A DNA stretch of 64,000 bases from Nocardioides speluncae (GTDB lineage: Bacteria > Actinomycetota > Actinomycetes > Propionibacteriales > Nocardioidaceae). Each line of letters begins with the position of its first letter. Position 1 is the stretch's first letter. The position numbers were made by a program, and so were the translations under genes. This document shows, piece after piece, positions 8,429 to 16,568 of the stretch. The stretch is taken from positions 1-64,000 of the forward strand of contig NZ_QEOO01000003.1 of the NCBI RefSeq assembly GCF_003121585.1. The letters are read 5' to 3'. The notes below the pieces were generated by a model. That model made no database searches. It saw only the letters and a list, made by a program, of their open reading frames with translations, and was not told where the DNA came from.

Positions 8429-8455
8429 GTGGGTCTGTCTCTTCGACGGACCCAC
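8429..8455 (+). terminator. Candidate kamA terminator
   Basis: Left arm 8429-8439 pairs with right arm 8445-8455 (11 pairs, one G-T wobble) around the loop TCTTC, 37 bases after the kamA stop. Confidence 0.55.
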
Positions 8456-8475
8456 TACTTCATTTGGAGGACATC

Positions 8476-8949
8476 ATGTCCAGCATCGTTCCCAACCTCT
8501 GGTTCGACACCGAGGCCGAGGAGGCCGCTCGGTTCTACGTCTCCGCTCTCGGCGGCAAGATCCACAACGTCACCCACTACGGCCCCGGCATGCCGCGGGA
8601 GTCCGGCGTGATGACCGTCGAGTTCGAAGTCCGCGGGCAGGAGCTCACAGGCATCAACGGCGGCCCGGAGTTCAAGTTCACCGAGGCGGTGTCGCTGGAG
8701 GTGCAGTGTGAGGACCAGGACGATCTGAACCAGGTCTGGGACGCCCTGGTCGACGGCGGCGAGCCCGGCCCCTGCGGCTGGCTGAAAGACCGGTACGGCC
8801 TCTCCTGGCAAGTCACCCCCAAGAGCCTGGCCGACATGACCCGCCGCGGCGACAACGAAGCCTTCGCTCGCGCCATGGCCGTCGTCCTCACCACCAACAA
8901 CCAGCCCTTCGACATCGCCGCCATCGAGGCGGCGTACGCCGGGGCGTAG
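8476..8949 (+). CDS. VOC-superfamily protein of the PhnB-like type
   Basis: The 157-residue protein has the two-repeat betaalphabetabetabeta pattern of the VOC fold: SIVPNLWFDTEAEEAARFYV opens repeat one, and the C-terminal part has LKDRYGLSWQVTPKSL, typical of PhnB-like (former 3-dmu-9) proteins. Members are small dimeric proteins, often of unknown activity. The ATG at 8476 has a strong GGAGG at 8466-8470, so longer in-frame starts are rejected. The gene lies between the kamA terminator and the left repeat of the AbiEi element. Its role here is unknown. Confidence 0.85.
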   Translation: MSSIVPNLWFDTEAEEAARFYVSALGGKIHNVTHYGPGMPRESGVMTVEFEVRGQELTGINGGPEFKFTEAVSLEVQCEDQDDLNQVWDALVDGGEPGPCGWLKDRYGLSWQVTPKSLADMTRRGDNEAFARAMAVVLTTNNQPFDIAAIEAAYAGA

Positions 8950-8954
8950 GTGGT

Positions 8955-9021
8955 GGGATCCCCGGTCGACCGGGGATCCCTGACGTTGTGGGTCGTTGCA
9001 ACGGCCCACAACGTCAGGAAG
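8955..9021. repeat. Left inverted repeat of AbiEi element (two nested palindromes)
   Basis: 8955-8980 is a perfect 26-bp palindrome (GGGATCCCCGGTC and its complement). 8980-9017 is a second palindrome: CTGACGTTGTGGG pairs with CCCACAACGTCAG around CGTTGCAACG, with one imperfect pair. The whole block returns, inverted and about 90% identical, at 10123-10189. Confidence 0.85.
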
Positions 9022-9127
9022 AGGCCAACAGGTCGCGTGCCCGAGGCCCACTAACTGTCCACAGAATCGACAGTGCCCGATCTATCCACAGGCAGACGCC
9101 GGGCGCCGGCCCGATCGGGCTGAATCG

Positions 9128-10105
9128 ATGACCCTTGCTCGCATGGATTCTCTACTACGCGGCATCTGCGAGTCCGAAGGAGTCTTCCTTCGACGAGAGG
9201 CCGAGAGCTTCGGCTACCACGACCGCGAGATGGCTCGTCTCGTTCGAAGCGGTGTGTGGCATCGCGTGCGCCGCGGTGCTTACACCTTCCGCGACTCGTG
9301 GGACCAGCTAAATCCGCATGGTCAGCACCTGCTCCTAGCGAGAGCCGTGCTGCGTACTGCGAACACACCCGTCTGCCTGTCTCATGCCAGCAGTGCGATC
9401 GCTCTCGGCGCGGATATCTGGGACATCCCACTCGACGAGGTGCACCTGACCCGACACGACGGCAAGTGCGGGCGTCGCGAGGCCGGGGTTCGGCAGCATC
9501 GTGGCGTGGTCCTGCCCGAGGACCTCAAGGTCTCGGGCGCCGTTCCTCATATGTCGGCCACCCGGACTGCCCTTGAGGTGACGACCATCGCCGATGTCGA
9601 GCACAGCCTGGTTGTCGTGAACTCGCTGTTGCATCGAAAGCTCACGACGCAGGAGGCGCTCGCTGAGCGCTACCAGCTCATGCAGTTCTGGCCTGCGACT
9701 TTGGCAACCGACCTCGTCCTCCGGTTGTGCGACGACCGCATCGAGTCCCCGGGTGAGTCGCGGTCTGCGTATCTCTTCTTCCGTGGCGGGATACCGCGCC
9801 CCAAACCTCAGTACGACGTCTTCGACGAGCTAGGCGAGTTTGTCGGGAGGGTTGACTTCGCGTGGCCTGATCTCGGGGCCTTCATCGAGTTCGACGGCAA
9901 GGCCAAGTACACAAAGTTCGTCCGCGAGGGTGAAACACCGGGTGATGTCGTACTCCGGGAACGACAGCGCGAGGTGCGCATCTGTGAGGTCACCGGCTGG
10001 CGATGCCTTCGTCTGACCTGGGCGGACCTTGCGCGGCCCGCAATCACCGCAGCACGAATCCGAGCGTTCCTCGGCCTGGACGGGCGCGTTCGCCCGGGCA
10101 CCTAA
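9128..10105 (+). CDS. AbiEi-like winged-helix protein with C-terminal Vsr/DUF559-type nuclease-like domain
   Basis: The 325-residue protein starts with a winged-helix part like type IV antitoxin AbiEi proteins (RREAESFGYHDREMARLVR, GVWHRVRRGAYTF). It ends in a PD-(D/E)XK-like domain: E210 in ESPGESR, D243 in GRVDFAW, and E254 and K258 in FIEFDGKAK, which looks catalytically intact. Start ATG 9128; ATG 9143 is an alternative. No AbiEii toxin is next to it. Such solitary genes are often multi-copy in related actinomycetes (general knowledge). Here the gene sits alone between two large inverted repeats, suggesting a mobile cassette. True function is unknown. Confidence 0.75.
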   Translation: MTLARMDSLLRGICESEGVFLRREAESFGYHDREMARLVRSGVWHRVRRGAYTFRDSWDQLNPHGQHLLLARAVLRTANTPVCLSHASSAIALGADIWDIPLDEVHLTRHDGKCGRREAGVRQHRGVVLPEDLKVSGAVPHMSATRTALEVTTIADVEHSLVVVNSLLHRKLTTQEALAERYQLMQFWPATLATDLVLRLCDDRIESPGESRSAYLFFRGGIPRPKPQYDVFDELGEFVGRVDFAWPDLGAFIEFDGKAKYTKFVREGETPGDVVLRERQREVRICEVTGWRCLRLTWADLARPAITAARIRAFLGLDGRVRPGT

Positions 10106-10122
10106 CCCAGGGTTGATGGGCA

Positions 10123-10189
10123 CTTCCTGACGTTGTGGGGCGTTGCAACGGCCGACAACGTCAGGTATCCCCGGCTGGCCGGGGATTCC
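10123..10189. repeat. Right inverted repeat of AbiEi element
   Basis: This is the mirror of the left repeat. 10127-10164 repeats the CTGACGTTGTGGG...ACAACGTCAG palindrome around CGTTGCAACG, and 10168-10186 repeats the ATCCCCGG...CCGGGGAT palindrome in the outer position. The outer edge is only 12 bp from the stop of the Lrp-type gene. No target-site duplication is recognisable. Confidence 0.85.
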
Positions 10190-10201
10190 TCCACCCCTCC
10201 C

Positions 10202-10639
10202 CTACGTCACCGGCCGGTTCTCGTACGGGGTGGAGAGGACGATGGTGGTGCGGGTGGAGACGTTGGCGGCGGCGCGGATGCGGGCGAGGAGGTCTTCGAG
10301 GTCGCTGGGGGTGGCGACTCGGATCTTCAGGATGTAGGACTCCTCGCCGGCGACCGACCAGCAGGACTCGATCTCGACGATCTCGCGGAGCCGCTGGGGC
10401 GAGTCGTCGGGCTCGGACGGGTCGATCGGGCGGATCGAGATGAAGGCGGTGAGCGGACGACCGATCTGTTCATGGTCGATAGTCGCGCCGTACCCCTTGA
10501 TCAGGCCGCGGGACTCCAGGCGCTTGACGCGCTGGTGAACGGCCGATGTCGAGAGACCAGTGGACTTCCCGAGGTCGGTGTAGGACATCCGGCCGTCGGC
10601 AGCCAGCAGCGTGAGGATCTTGCGGTCAGTCTCTTCCAC
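10202..10639 (-). CDS. Lrp/AsnC-family transcriptional regulator
   Basis: The 145-residue protein has the classic N-terminal helix-turn-helix (EETDRKILTLLAADGRMSYTDLG, then STSAVHQRVKRLESRGLI) and a C-terminal RAM ligand domain (residues about 65-140). Such regulators sense amino acids and bind spaced palindromes as octamers. The GTG start lies 7 bases after TACTCT, a leaderless arrangement. It is the nearest regulator to the lysine aminomutase operon, so it may control it, although the AbiEi element and a VOC gene lie between. It is divergent from the exonuclease gene. Confidence 0.92.
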   Translation of the reverse strand: MEETDRKILTLLAADGRMSYTDLGKSTGLSTSAVHQRVKRLESRGLIKGYGATIDHEQIGRPLTAFISIRPIDPSEPDDSPQRLREIVEIESCWSVAGEESYILKIRVATPSDLEDLLARIRAAANVSTRTTIVLSTPYENRPVT

Positions 10640-10646
10640 GCGGGAC

Positions 10647-10652
10647 AGAGTA
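10647..10652 (-). promoter_or_regulatory. Candidate -10 of leaderless Lrp-type gene
   Basis: TACTCT on the minus strand is followed by 7 bases and the GTG start codon. Confidence 0.4.
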
Positions 10653-10670
10653 GCGCCGCGTCATGCAAGG

Positions 10671-11615
10671 ATGCGGGACGTGACCAACCCGCAATCTTCG
10701 CGTCTGATGCTGCTCGACACAGCGAGTCTCTACTTCCGCGCGTTCTTTGGCGTTCCGGACACGATGCGCGCACCCGACGGCACGCAGGTCAATGCGGTGC
10801 GCGGACTGATGGATTTCATCGCACGCCTGGTCGGCGAGTACCGGCCGACCCACCTCGCGTGCTGCTGGGACAACGACTGGCGGCCGCAGTGGCGGGTCGA
10901 CCTGATCCCGTCGTACAAGTCCCATCGCGTCGAGTACGTCGTGCCCGGGCCGACGCCGGACCGCGAGGTGGTGCCGGATCCGCTGGAGACGCAGATCCCG
11001 ATCATCGTCGACGTGCTGCAGGCATTCGGGCTGGCGATCGTCGGCGCCGACGAGCACGAGGCGGACGACGTGCTCGGCACGCTGGCCACCGACGCCGGGA
11101 TGCCCACCGACGTGGTGACCGGCGACCGCGACCTGTTCCAGCTGGTCGACGACGACGCCGAGGTGCGGGTCCTCTACATCGCCCGCGGGGTCGGGCGGCA
11201 CGAGCGGGTCACCAACGCGGTCATCCGGGAGAAGTACGACGTCGACGCCAGCCAGTACGTCGACTTCTCGGCCATGCGCGGCGACACCTCCGACGGGCTG
11301 CCGGGCGTGAAGGGGGTCGGCGAGAAGACCGCCGCTACCCTCCTGCACCGGTTCGGCGACATCCCCGGGATCGTCGCCGCGGCCGAGGACCCCGACTCCG
11401 AGATGGGCCCCGGCCCGCGCGGCAAGATCAAGGCGGCCTCCGGCTACCTCGCGGTCGCCCCGAAGGTCGTGGGAGTGGTCCGCGACCTCGACCTCGGCAA
11501 GCCCGACCTGACCCTCCCCCGCACCCCCAAGGACCCTGAAGGGCTCCTCGAACTCGACAAGCGCTGGGACCTCGGCAGCTCCGCGGTCCGGCTGGTCGAG
11601 GCACTCCAGGGATGA
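10671..11615 (+). CDS. 5'-3' exonuclease (polymerase I N-terminal-like, FEN family)
   Basis: The roughly 314-residue protein is a free-standing 5' nuclease of the PIN/H3TH type, as commonly found in actinobacteria beside a full polA. Metal-binding acidic clusters are visible: LLDTASLYFRAFF, CCWDND, GADEHEADDVLG and TGDRDLFQLV. The helix-hairpin-helix GLPGVKGVGEKTAATLLH follows near residues 200-217. The start may be ATG 10671 or GTG 10680; the second has AAGG at a better distance. It ends with a 4-bp overlap onto the next gene. Likely roles are flap or primer removal. Confidence 0.88.
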   Translation: MRDVTNPQSSRLMLLDTASLYFRAFFGVPDTMRAPDGTQVNAVRGLMDFIARLVGEYRPTHLACCWDNDWRPQWRVDLIPSYKSHRVEYVVPGPTPDREVVPDPLETQIPIIVDVLQAFGLAIVGADEHEADDVLGTLATDAGMPTDVVTGDRDLFQLVDDDAEVRVLYIARGVGRHERVTNAVIREKYDVDASQYVDFSAMRGDTSDGLPGVKGVGEKTAATLLHRFGDIPGIVAAAEDPDSEMGPGPRGKIKAASGYLAVAPKVVGVVRDLDLGKPDLTLPRTPKDPEGLLELDKRWDLGSSAVRLVEALQG

Positions 11616-12229
11616 CCAATGCCGGGGCGCTTGACGTCTCCTACCGTCCGACCCCGAGGATCTGGTTGAGGCTGGTCGGCACAGCGTGGAACGTCGGCCT
11701 AGCGCTGCTTTGCTGCTGGATCGGGGTCTGGGCAGTCAGCCGAGACGGCCGTGGCCTGGTCGACCTCGTGCTCGGTCCCGTCCTGGCCGTCGTCGGGGTG
11801 GTCTTCGTCGTCGTCTCGCTACGGCACCTGATCCGCGGCGTCCGCTGGGCCAGGAGGCACCACCGGATTCTGGCCATGGACGCGCGGGAGATCCGCATCA
11901 TCGCCGCCTCCTCCACGCTGAGATGGGACGACTGCGCTGCCGTCGTGGTGAGCCGCGGCCCGTGGCCGCGAGCGGCTCGGCGCGGCATCTGCGTCGTACA
12001 GTTCGTCGCAGCCAGCCCGGACGTGGTCGTGGGCAGTCCGGACACCAGGCACGCCGGAGGGCTGGCCGCGATCCTCGGCATCTCGGCTGCGGATGCGCGG
12101 ACGACCTGTGTGATGACCAAGGCGATGACCCACAGTGTCGGCGATGTGGTCGCCTTCGCCCGGGCCGCGAATCCCGGCCTGCAGATCGTGTCAGCAGCCG
12201 ACATCGGGCTTGACCTCAAGGGAACTTGA
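11612..12229 (+). CDS. Two-helix membrane protein of unknown function
   Basis: I do not recognise a family with confidence. The 205-residue product has two hydrophobic segments, about residues 20-44 and 50-72, joined by a short charged loop. A soluble part of about 130 residues follows, with alternating strands (ILAMDAREIRIIAASSTLRWDDCAAVVV) that resembles a bacterial PH-like domain. The ATG overlaps the exonuclease stop by 4 bp, so the two genes are probably cotranscribed. No catalytic motif is visible. Confidence 0.7.
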   Translation: MTNAGALDVSYRPTPRIWLRLVGTAWNVGLALLCCWIGVWAVSRDGRGLVDLVLGPVLAVVGVVFVVVSLRHLIRGVRWARRHHRILAMDAREIRIIAASSTLRWDDCAAVVVSRGPWPRAARRGICVVQFVAASPDVVVGSPDTRHAGGLAAILGISAADARTTCVMTKAMTHSVGDVVAFARAANPGLQIVSAADIGLDLKGT

Positions 12230-12247
12230 GCTTGCAGGCTGGTCGGC

Positions 12248-13222
12248 ATGAGAGCGATCAGACTGCATGAGTTCGGCCCGCCGGAGAACCTCGTCCTCGA
12301 CGAGCTCCCGGACCTCCACCCCGCGGCGGGCGAGGTGCGGATCGCGGTGTCTGCCAGCGGCGTACACCTCATCGACACCTCGCTGCGCCGAGGTGAGACC
12401 GGTGGCCCGATGCCGGCGCAGCCCGAGCTGCCGACGATCCCGGGCCGCGAGGTGGCGGGCGTCGTGGACGAGCTCGGCGACGGCGTCGACCCGGCGCTGC
12501 TCGGACGGCGGATGGTCGCCCACCTCGGCCTGGTCCCCGGTGGGTACGCCGAGCAGGCGGTCACCGCGGTCGGCAACCTGATCCCGATCCCTGATGGCGT
12601 TGCCGAGGACGAGGCGGTCGCACTGGTCGGCACCGGCCGCACCGCGGCGGCGATCCTCGAGGAGGCGGCGATCACGGCCACCGACGTGGTGCTGATCCCG
12701 GCCGCTGCGGGCGGGATCGGCTGGCTGGCAGTCCAGGCCGCCAAGAACGCCGGTGCGACGGTCATCGCGGCGGCGCGCGGTGAAGAGAAGCTCGCCCGGC
12801 TCCAAGAGCTCGGTGCCGATCAGGTGGTCGACTACAGCCAGCCCGGCTGGGCCGAACAGGTCGGGCGCAAGGCAACCGTTCTGCTTGACGGTGTGGGCGG
12901 TGACATCGGCCGGGCCGCGATGAAGCAGCTGGCGCCGGGCGGTCGGATGGTGATGTTCGGCTACTCCGCCGGCGCGCCCACCGAGCTCACCACGGCGGAC
13001 ATCGTCGAGGGCGGGCTGACCGTCTCCTGGAGCCTCGGGCCGAAGATGTTCGCCCGGCCTGGCGGGATCCGCGGTGTTGCCGAGGAGGCGGTGGCACGCG
13101 GCGGTCGCGGCGAGTGGCGTCCGCTTACCACGACGTACCCGCTCGCCGACGCCGCCCGCGCCCACCGTGACCTCGAGACTCGCCGTACCGTTGGAAAGGT
13201 GGTGCTTCTCGCCGGCGCGTAG
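12248..13222 (+). CDS. Zinc-free quinone-oxidoreductase-type MDR protein
   Basis: The 324-residue protein is a medium-chain dehydrogenase/reductase. The N-terminal GroES-like domain includes MRAIRLHEFGPPENL and IPGREVAGVVDELG. The Rossmann domain has LIPAAAGGIGWLAVQAAK around residue 155. The catalytic zinc ligands of alcohol dehydrogenases are missing, which favours an NADPH:quinone-reductase-like activity. Substrate unknown. The start is 18 bp after the membrane-protein stop. CAGGCT lies 7 bases before the ATG and could be a weak -10 for a leaderless message. Confidence 0.85.
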   Translation: MRAIRLHEFGPPENLVLDELPDLHPAAGEVRIAVSASGVHLIDTSLRRGETGGPMPAQPELPTIPGREVAGVVDELGDGVDPALLGRRMVAHLGLVPGGYAEQAVTAVGNLIPIPDGVAEDEAVALVGTGRTAAAILEEAAITATDVVLIPAAAGGIGWLAVQAAKNAGATVIAAARGEEKLARLQELGADQVVDYSQPGWAEQVGRKATVLLDGVGGDIGRAAMKQLAPGGRMVMFGYSAGAPTELTTADIVEGGLTVSWSLGPKMFARPGGIRGVAEEAVARGGRGEWRPLTTTYPLADAARAHRDLETRRTVGKVVLLAGA

Positions 13223-13225
13223 CAT
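13220..13225 (+). promoter_or_regulatory. Candidate -10 for small secreted protein gene
   Basis: TAGCAT overlaps the quinone-reductase-like stop codon and lies 7 bases before the ATG at 13233. Confidence 0.35.
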
Positions 13226-13232
13226 CGAACCC

Positions 13233-13481
13233 ATGAGGATCGCCGCCACGTTCGTGGCCACCGGGCTGCTGCTCGCGGTCGGCTCGAGCACGCCGACGGT
13301 TGCCGGCCCGGTCGACATCGACCGCGATGACGAGATCATCGGGCCGACCGTCGAGCAGCTCGACCCGCGAGTCGAGGCGTGCATCCTGCCGGTGGTCTAC
13401 CGCGGTGGTCCGTTGGAGCCCTGCGCGTTCGCTGATGACCGGTTTACCCAGCCCGAGATCGTGCCGTTGCGTCCTAGGTGA
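13233..13481 (+). CDS. Small secreted protein of unknown function
   Basis: An 82-residue product with an N-terminal signal peptide (hydrophobic run TFVATGLLLAVGSS, probable cleavage near VAGP). The mature part has two cysteines (in EACILP and EPCAF) that could form one disulfide. No family recognised. It follows the quinone-reductase-like gene by 10 bp and converges, with an 8-bp overlap, on the short minus-strand gene. Being small and unmatched, it is less certain than its neighbours, but the clear signal sequence supports it. Confidence 0.6.
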   Translation: MRIAATFVATGLLLAVGSSTPTVAGPVDIDRDDEIIGPTVEQLDPRVEACILPVVYRGGPLEPCAFADDRFTQPEIVPLRPR

Positions 13482-13773
13482 GCCGCTCGGCGTGCAGCTT
13501 GGCGGCGCCGGCCTCCCACTCGTCCAGAGCGACCGTGAGCATAGAGACGGTCTCGTCGAGGTCGATCGGGTCGCGGATGTAGGCCTCGCCGGCGGCATGA
13601 GGCAGCGTGACCCGCCAGTGCCCGGCCCGGCGGCCGGCAGGGAGCTCCAGGTGGACGACGACGTCGGTCGAGCCGTCGTCGTACCGGATCAGGTCGATGT
13701 CGTGCACGCGGTAGAACGAGGAGCCCTGGTCGAGTGCGCGCGCCAGCTCAAGGGTCGTGACCATCGGGCTCAC
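13474..13773 (-). CDS. Conserved hypothetical protein coupled to helY
   Basis: A 99-residue soluble protein, mixed alpha/beta, with DLIRYDDGSTDVVVHLELP and LDETVSMLTVALDEWEAGA. No domain recognised. The GTG start overlaps the helicase stop by 4 bp (GTGA), so it is almost surely translated from the helY transcript. It converges on the small secreted gene with an 8-bp overlap. Function unknown. Confidence 0.65.
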   Translation of the reverse strand: MSPMVTTLELARALDQGSSFYRVHDIDLIRYDDGSTDVVVHLELPAGRRAGHWRVTLPHAAGEAYIRDPIDLDETVSMLTVALDEWEAGAAKLHAERLT

Positions 13774-16568
13774 TCGTTCAGCGAGGAGTAGGCGACCACG
13801 CCACGGCGCAGCCGGTGCGACGTGTCTCGGGCGGTCGCACGCAGCGTGCGGTCGTCGCCGGCGGCGTCGGCGACCTGGTCGGCGAGGTCGAGCAGCTGCT
13901 TCATCCAGCGCACGAAGTCACCGGCGGCCAGGTCGGTTGCCCCGAGTACGTCGTCGAGCGCGTCGCCCTCCGCCCAGCGGTACGCCGCCCACGCGAAGCC
14001 GAGGTCGGGCTCGCGGAGGAAGTCGAGGTGATGGTCCCGCTCCAGCGTGTCGAGCTGGCCCCAGAGCCGCACCATCTCCCCCGCCACGTCGCGCACCCGG
14101 GTGCCGGGCAACCGCGGCGACGAGGCGTCGTCGGGCCGGCGGGCCTCGAAGACCAGCACCGACAACACCGCGGCCAGCTCACTCGGAGTCAGCCCGTCCC
14201 ACAGCCCGTGCCGAAGCGACTCGGCGGCGACCAGGTCCATGTCGGTGTAGATCCGCATCAGATGCCGGCCACGGTCGGTGACAGTGTCGCCGTCGAGGTA
14301 GTCGAGTGCGGTGAGTACGTCGCAGACCCGGTCGAACTGGCGGGCGATGGTGTTGGTGCGCGACTCGATCCGGCGCTGCAGGGTCTGCGTATCGCGGTTC
14401 AGCTTGAACCACCGCTCGCCCCAGCGCGCGTGGTCCTCACGGTCGGGGCAGCCATGGCACGGGTGCGCCTTCAGCGCGGACCGGAGCCGGGCGATCTCCT
14501 TCTCGGGGCCGGTCGGCGCGGTCGCGTCACGGCCGGAACGGCCCTTCTGCGGCGGCACCATCAGCCCGTGGGTCTTGTCGCGCAGCGCGGAGGCCAGGTC
14601 GCGGCGCATCTGCGGGTTGCGGCCGTTGAAGGTCTTCGGCACCCGCATCCGGGTAAGCGCGGTGACCGGCGTCGGGAAGTCAATGATCGCCAGCCGCCGG
14701 GCCTGTCGGTCGGCGGTCAGCACGTAGGGCCGGGGCTCGTCGCTGCGTGGCCCGGGGTCGACGACGACTGCCAAACCACTGAACTTGCCGCCGGGTACGT
14801 CGATCACGTCGCCCGTCTTGAGCCTGGCCAGCGACTCCATCACCTCAACCCGGCGATCGAGCCGGCGCGCCTTGGCAGAGCCCTTCTCGGCATCGGAGAT
14901 CTTGCGGCGGAGCGCGGCGTACTCCATGAAGTCGCCGAGGTGGCAGGTCGCGGCCTCTGCGTACCCGGCCAGCGCGTCCTCGGCCTTGCGCAGCTGGCGG
15001 GCCAGCCCGACCACGGCCTTGTCGGCCTGGAACTGCGCGAACGACGACTCCAGCAGCTCGCGGGCGCGCTCCCGGCCGAACTGGTGCACCAGGTTGACGG
15101 CCATGTTGTACGACGGCCGGAACGACGAGCGGAGCGGGTAGGTGCGGGTGGAGGCGAGGCCGGCGACCTCACGCGGGTTGAAGCCGGGCTGCCACATCAC
15201 GACGCCGTGGCCCTCGACATCGAGCCCGCGGCGACCGGCTCGGCCGGTGAGCTGGGTGTACTCCCCCGGCGTGATGTCGGCGTGAGTCTCGCCGTTCCAC
15301 TTGCTGAGCTTCTCGATCACGACGGTGCGGGCCGGCATGTTGATGCCGAGCGCGAGCGTCTCGGTCGCGAAGACCACCTTGCACAGCCCGCGCAGGTACA
15401 GCTCCTCCACGCACTCCTTGAACGTCGGCAGCATCCCGGCGTGGTGCGCGGCGACGCCGCGGGTGAGGCCGTCGAGGAACTCGTGGTAGCCGAGGACGTG
15501 CAGGTCGTCCTCGGGCAGGTGCCGGCACCGCTCCTCGACGAAGGCGAAGATCTCGTCGCGCTCGTCGGGGGTGGTGAGCCGGAGGTTGGCGTTCAGGCAC
15601 TGGGTGACCGCGGCGTCGCAGCCGACCCGGCTGAAGATGAACACGATCGCCGGCAGCAGGCCCTCGCGGTCGAGCCGGTCGATCACGTCGGGGCGGGTCG
15701 GGATCCAGACCCGGCGGCCGTTGCCGACCTGACGGTGCTTGCTGGTGCCCTTCCGGTTGCGGTCGCGCGGCGAGCGCCGGTCGCGCATCCGCGAGCTGGC
15801 CCAGTCGTCGCGGGCGATCTTCATCAGCTCGGGGTTGACCGCCGCGCCCTCGCGGACGAAACCGGCGGCCGCGTCGACCTCGGAGGTCGAGAACAGGTCG
15901 TGCAGGTTGCGGCCGACCATGACGTGCTGGAACAGGGGTACCGGCCGCTTCTCCTCCACGATCGTGGTGGTCTCACCGCGTACCGTCTCCAGCCACTCGC
16001 CGAACTCCTCGGCGTTGGACACGGTGGCGCTCAGCGAGACCAGGGCGACCGAGTCCGGGAGGTGGATGATCACCTCTTCCCAGACCGCGCCGCGCGAGCG
16101 GTCGGCGAGATAGTGGACCTCGTCCATGACCACGAAGCCGAGCCCGGTCAGCGTCCGGGAGCCGGCGTACAGCATGTTGCGGAGCACCTCGGTGGTCATC
16201 ACCACGATCGAGGCCTCGCTGTTGACCGAGTTGTCGCCGGTCAGCAGGCCGACCTTGTCGGGCCCGTAGCGGCGGACGAGATCGTTGTACTTCTGGTTCG
16301 ACAGCGCCTTGATCGGGGTGGTGTAGAAGCACTTGCGGCCGGTCTCGAGCGCCAGGTGTACGGCGAACTCGCCGACGATGGTCTTGCCGGAGCCGGTCGG
16401 CGCGGCCACGAGTACGCCGCGGCCGTCCTCGAGCTCCCGGCAGGCCCGCTCCTGGTAGTCGTCGAGCTCGAAGTCGTAGTGGCCGGCGAACTCCTTGAAG
16501 ACCGGGTGCTGGCGGCTGCGGGCCGCGTCGGCGTACCGCTCGGCGGGCGACCTGGTGTCCCCACTCAT
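13770..16568 (-). CDS. helY: HelY-type DEAD/DEAH-box RNA helicase (Ski2/Mtr4-like)
   Basis: The 932-residue superfamily-2 helicase has Walker A APTGSGKT (residues 56-63), DEVH in VVMDEVHYLADRS, the SAT motif in LVSLSATVSN, and motif VI QLTGRAGRRG. A long Ski2-like C-terminal region with a DSHCT-type helical domain follows. The family unwinds structured RNA and is a constant member of the actinobacterial paf-tat neighbourhood. The ATG at 16568 overlaps the lipid-kinase stop by 4 bp; a start 10 codons earlier is less likely. The acidic, lysine-rich ends suggest cytoplasmic RNA binding. Confidence 0.92.
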   Translation of the reverse strand: MSGDTRSPAERYADAARSRQHPVFKEFAGHYDFELDDYQERACRELEDGRGVLVAAPTGSGKTIVGEFAVHLALETGRKCFYTTPIKALSNQKYNDLVRRYGPDKVGLLTGDNSVNSEASIVVMTTEVLRNMLYAGSRTLTGLGFVVMDEVHYLADRSRGAVWEEVIIHLPDSVALVSLSATVSNAEEFGEWLETVRGETTTIVEEKRPVPLFQHVMVGRNLHDLFSTSEVDAAAGFVREGAAVNPELMKIARDDWASSRMRDRRSPRDRNRKGTSKHRQVGNGRRVWIPTRPDVIDRLDREGLLPAIVFIFSRVGCDAAVTQCLNANLRLTTPDERDEIFAFVEERCRHLPEDDLHVLGYHEFLDGLTRGVAAHHAGMLPTFKECVEELYLRGLCKVVFATETLALGINMPARTVVIEKLSKWNGETHADITPGEYTQLTGRAGRRGLDVEGHGVVMWQPGFNPREVAGLASTRTYPLRSSFRPSYNMAVNLVHQFGRERARELLESSFAQFQADKAVVGLARQLRKAEDALAGYAEAATCHLGDFMEYAALRRKISDAEKGSAKARRLDRRVEVMESLARLKTGDVIDVPGGKFSGLAVVVDPGPRSDEPRPYVLTADRQARRLAIIDFPTPVTALTRMRVPKTFNGRNPQMRRDLASALRDKTHGLMVPPQKGRSGRDATAPTGPEKEIARLRSALKAHPCHGCPDREDHARWGERWFKLNRDTQTLQRRIESRTNTIARQFDRVCDVLTALDYLDGDTVTDRGRHLMRIYTDMDLVAAESLRHGLWDGLTPSELAAVLSVLVFEARRPDDASSPRLPGTRVRDVAGEMVRLWGQLDTLERDHHLDFLREPDLGFAWAAYRWAEGDALDDVLGATDLAAGDFVRWMKQLLDLADQVADAAGDDRTLRATARDTSHRLRRGVVAYSSLNE

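Noticed and set aside
8565..8575. Third copy of the CACAACGTCA repeat half
   Set aside because: It lies inside the VOC coding sequence without its palindromic partner; chance.
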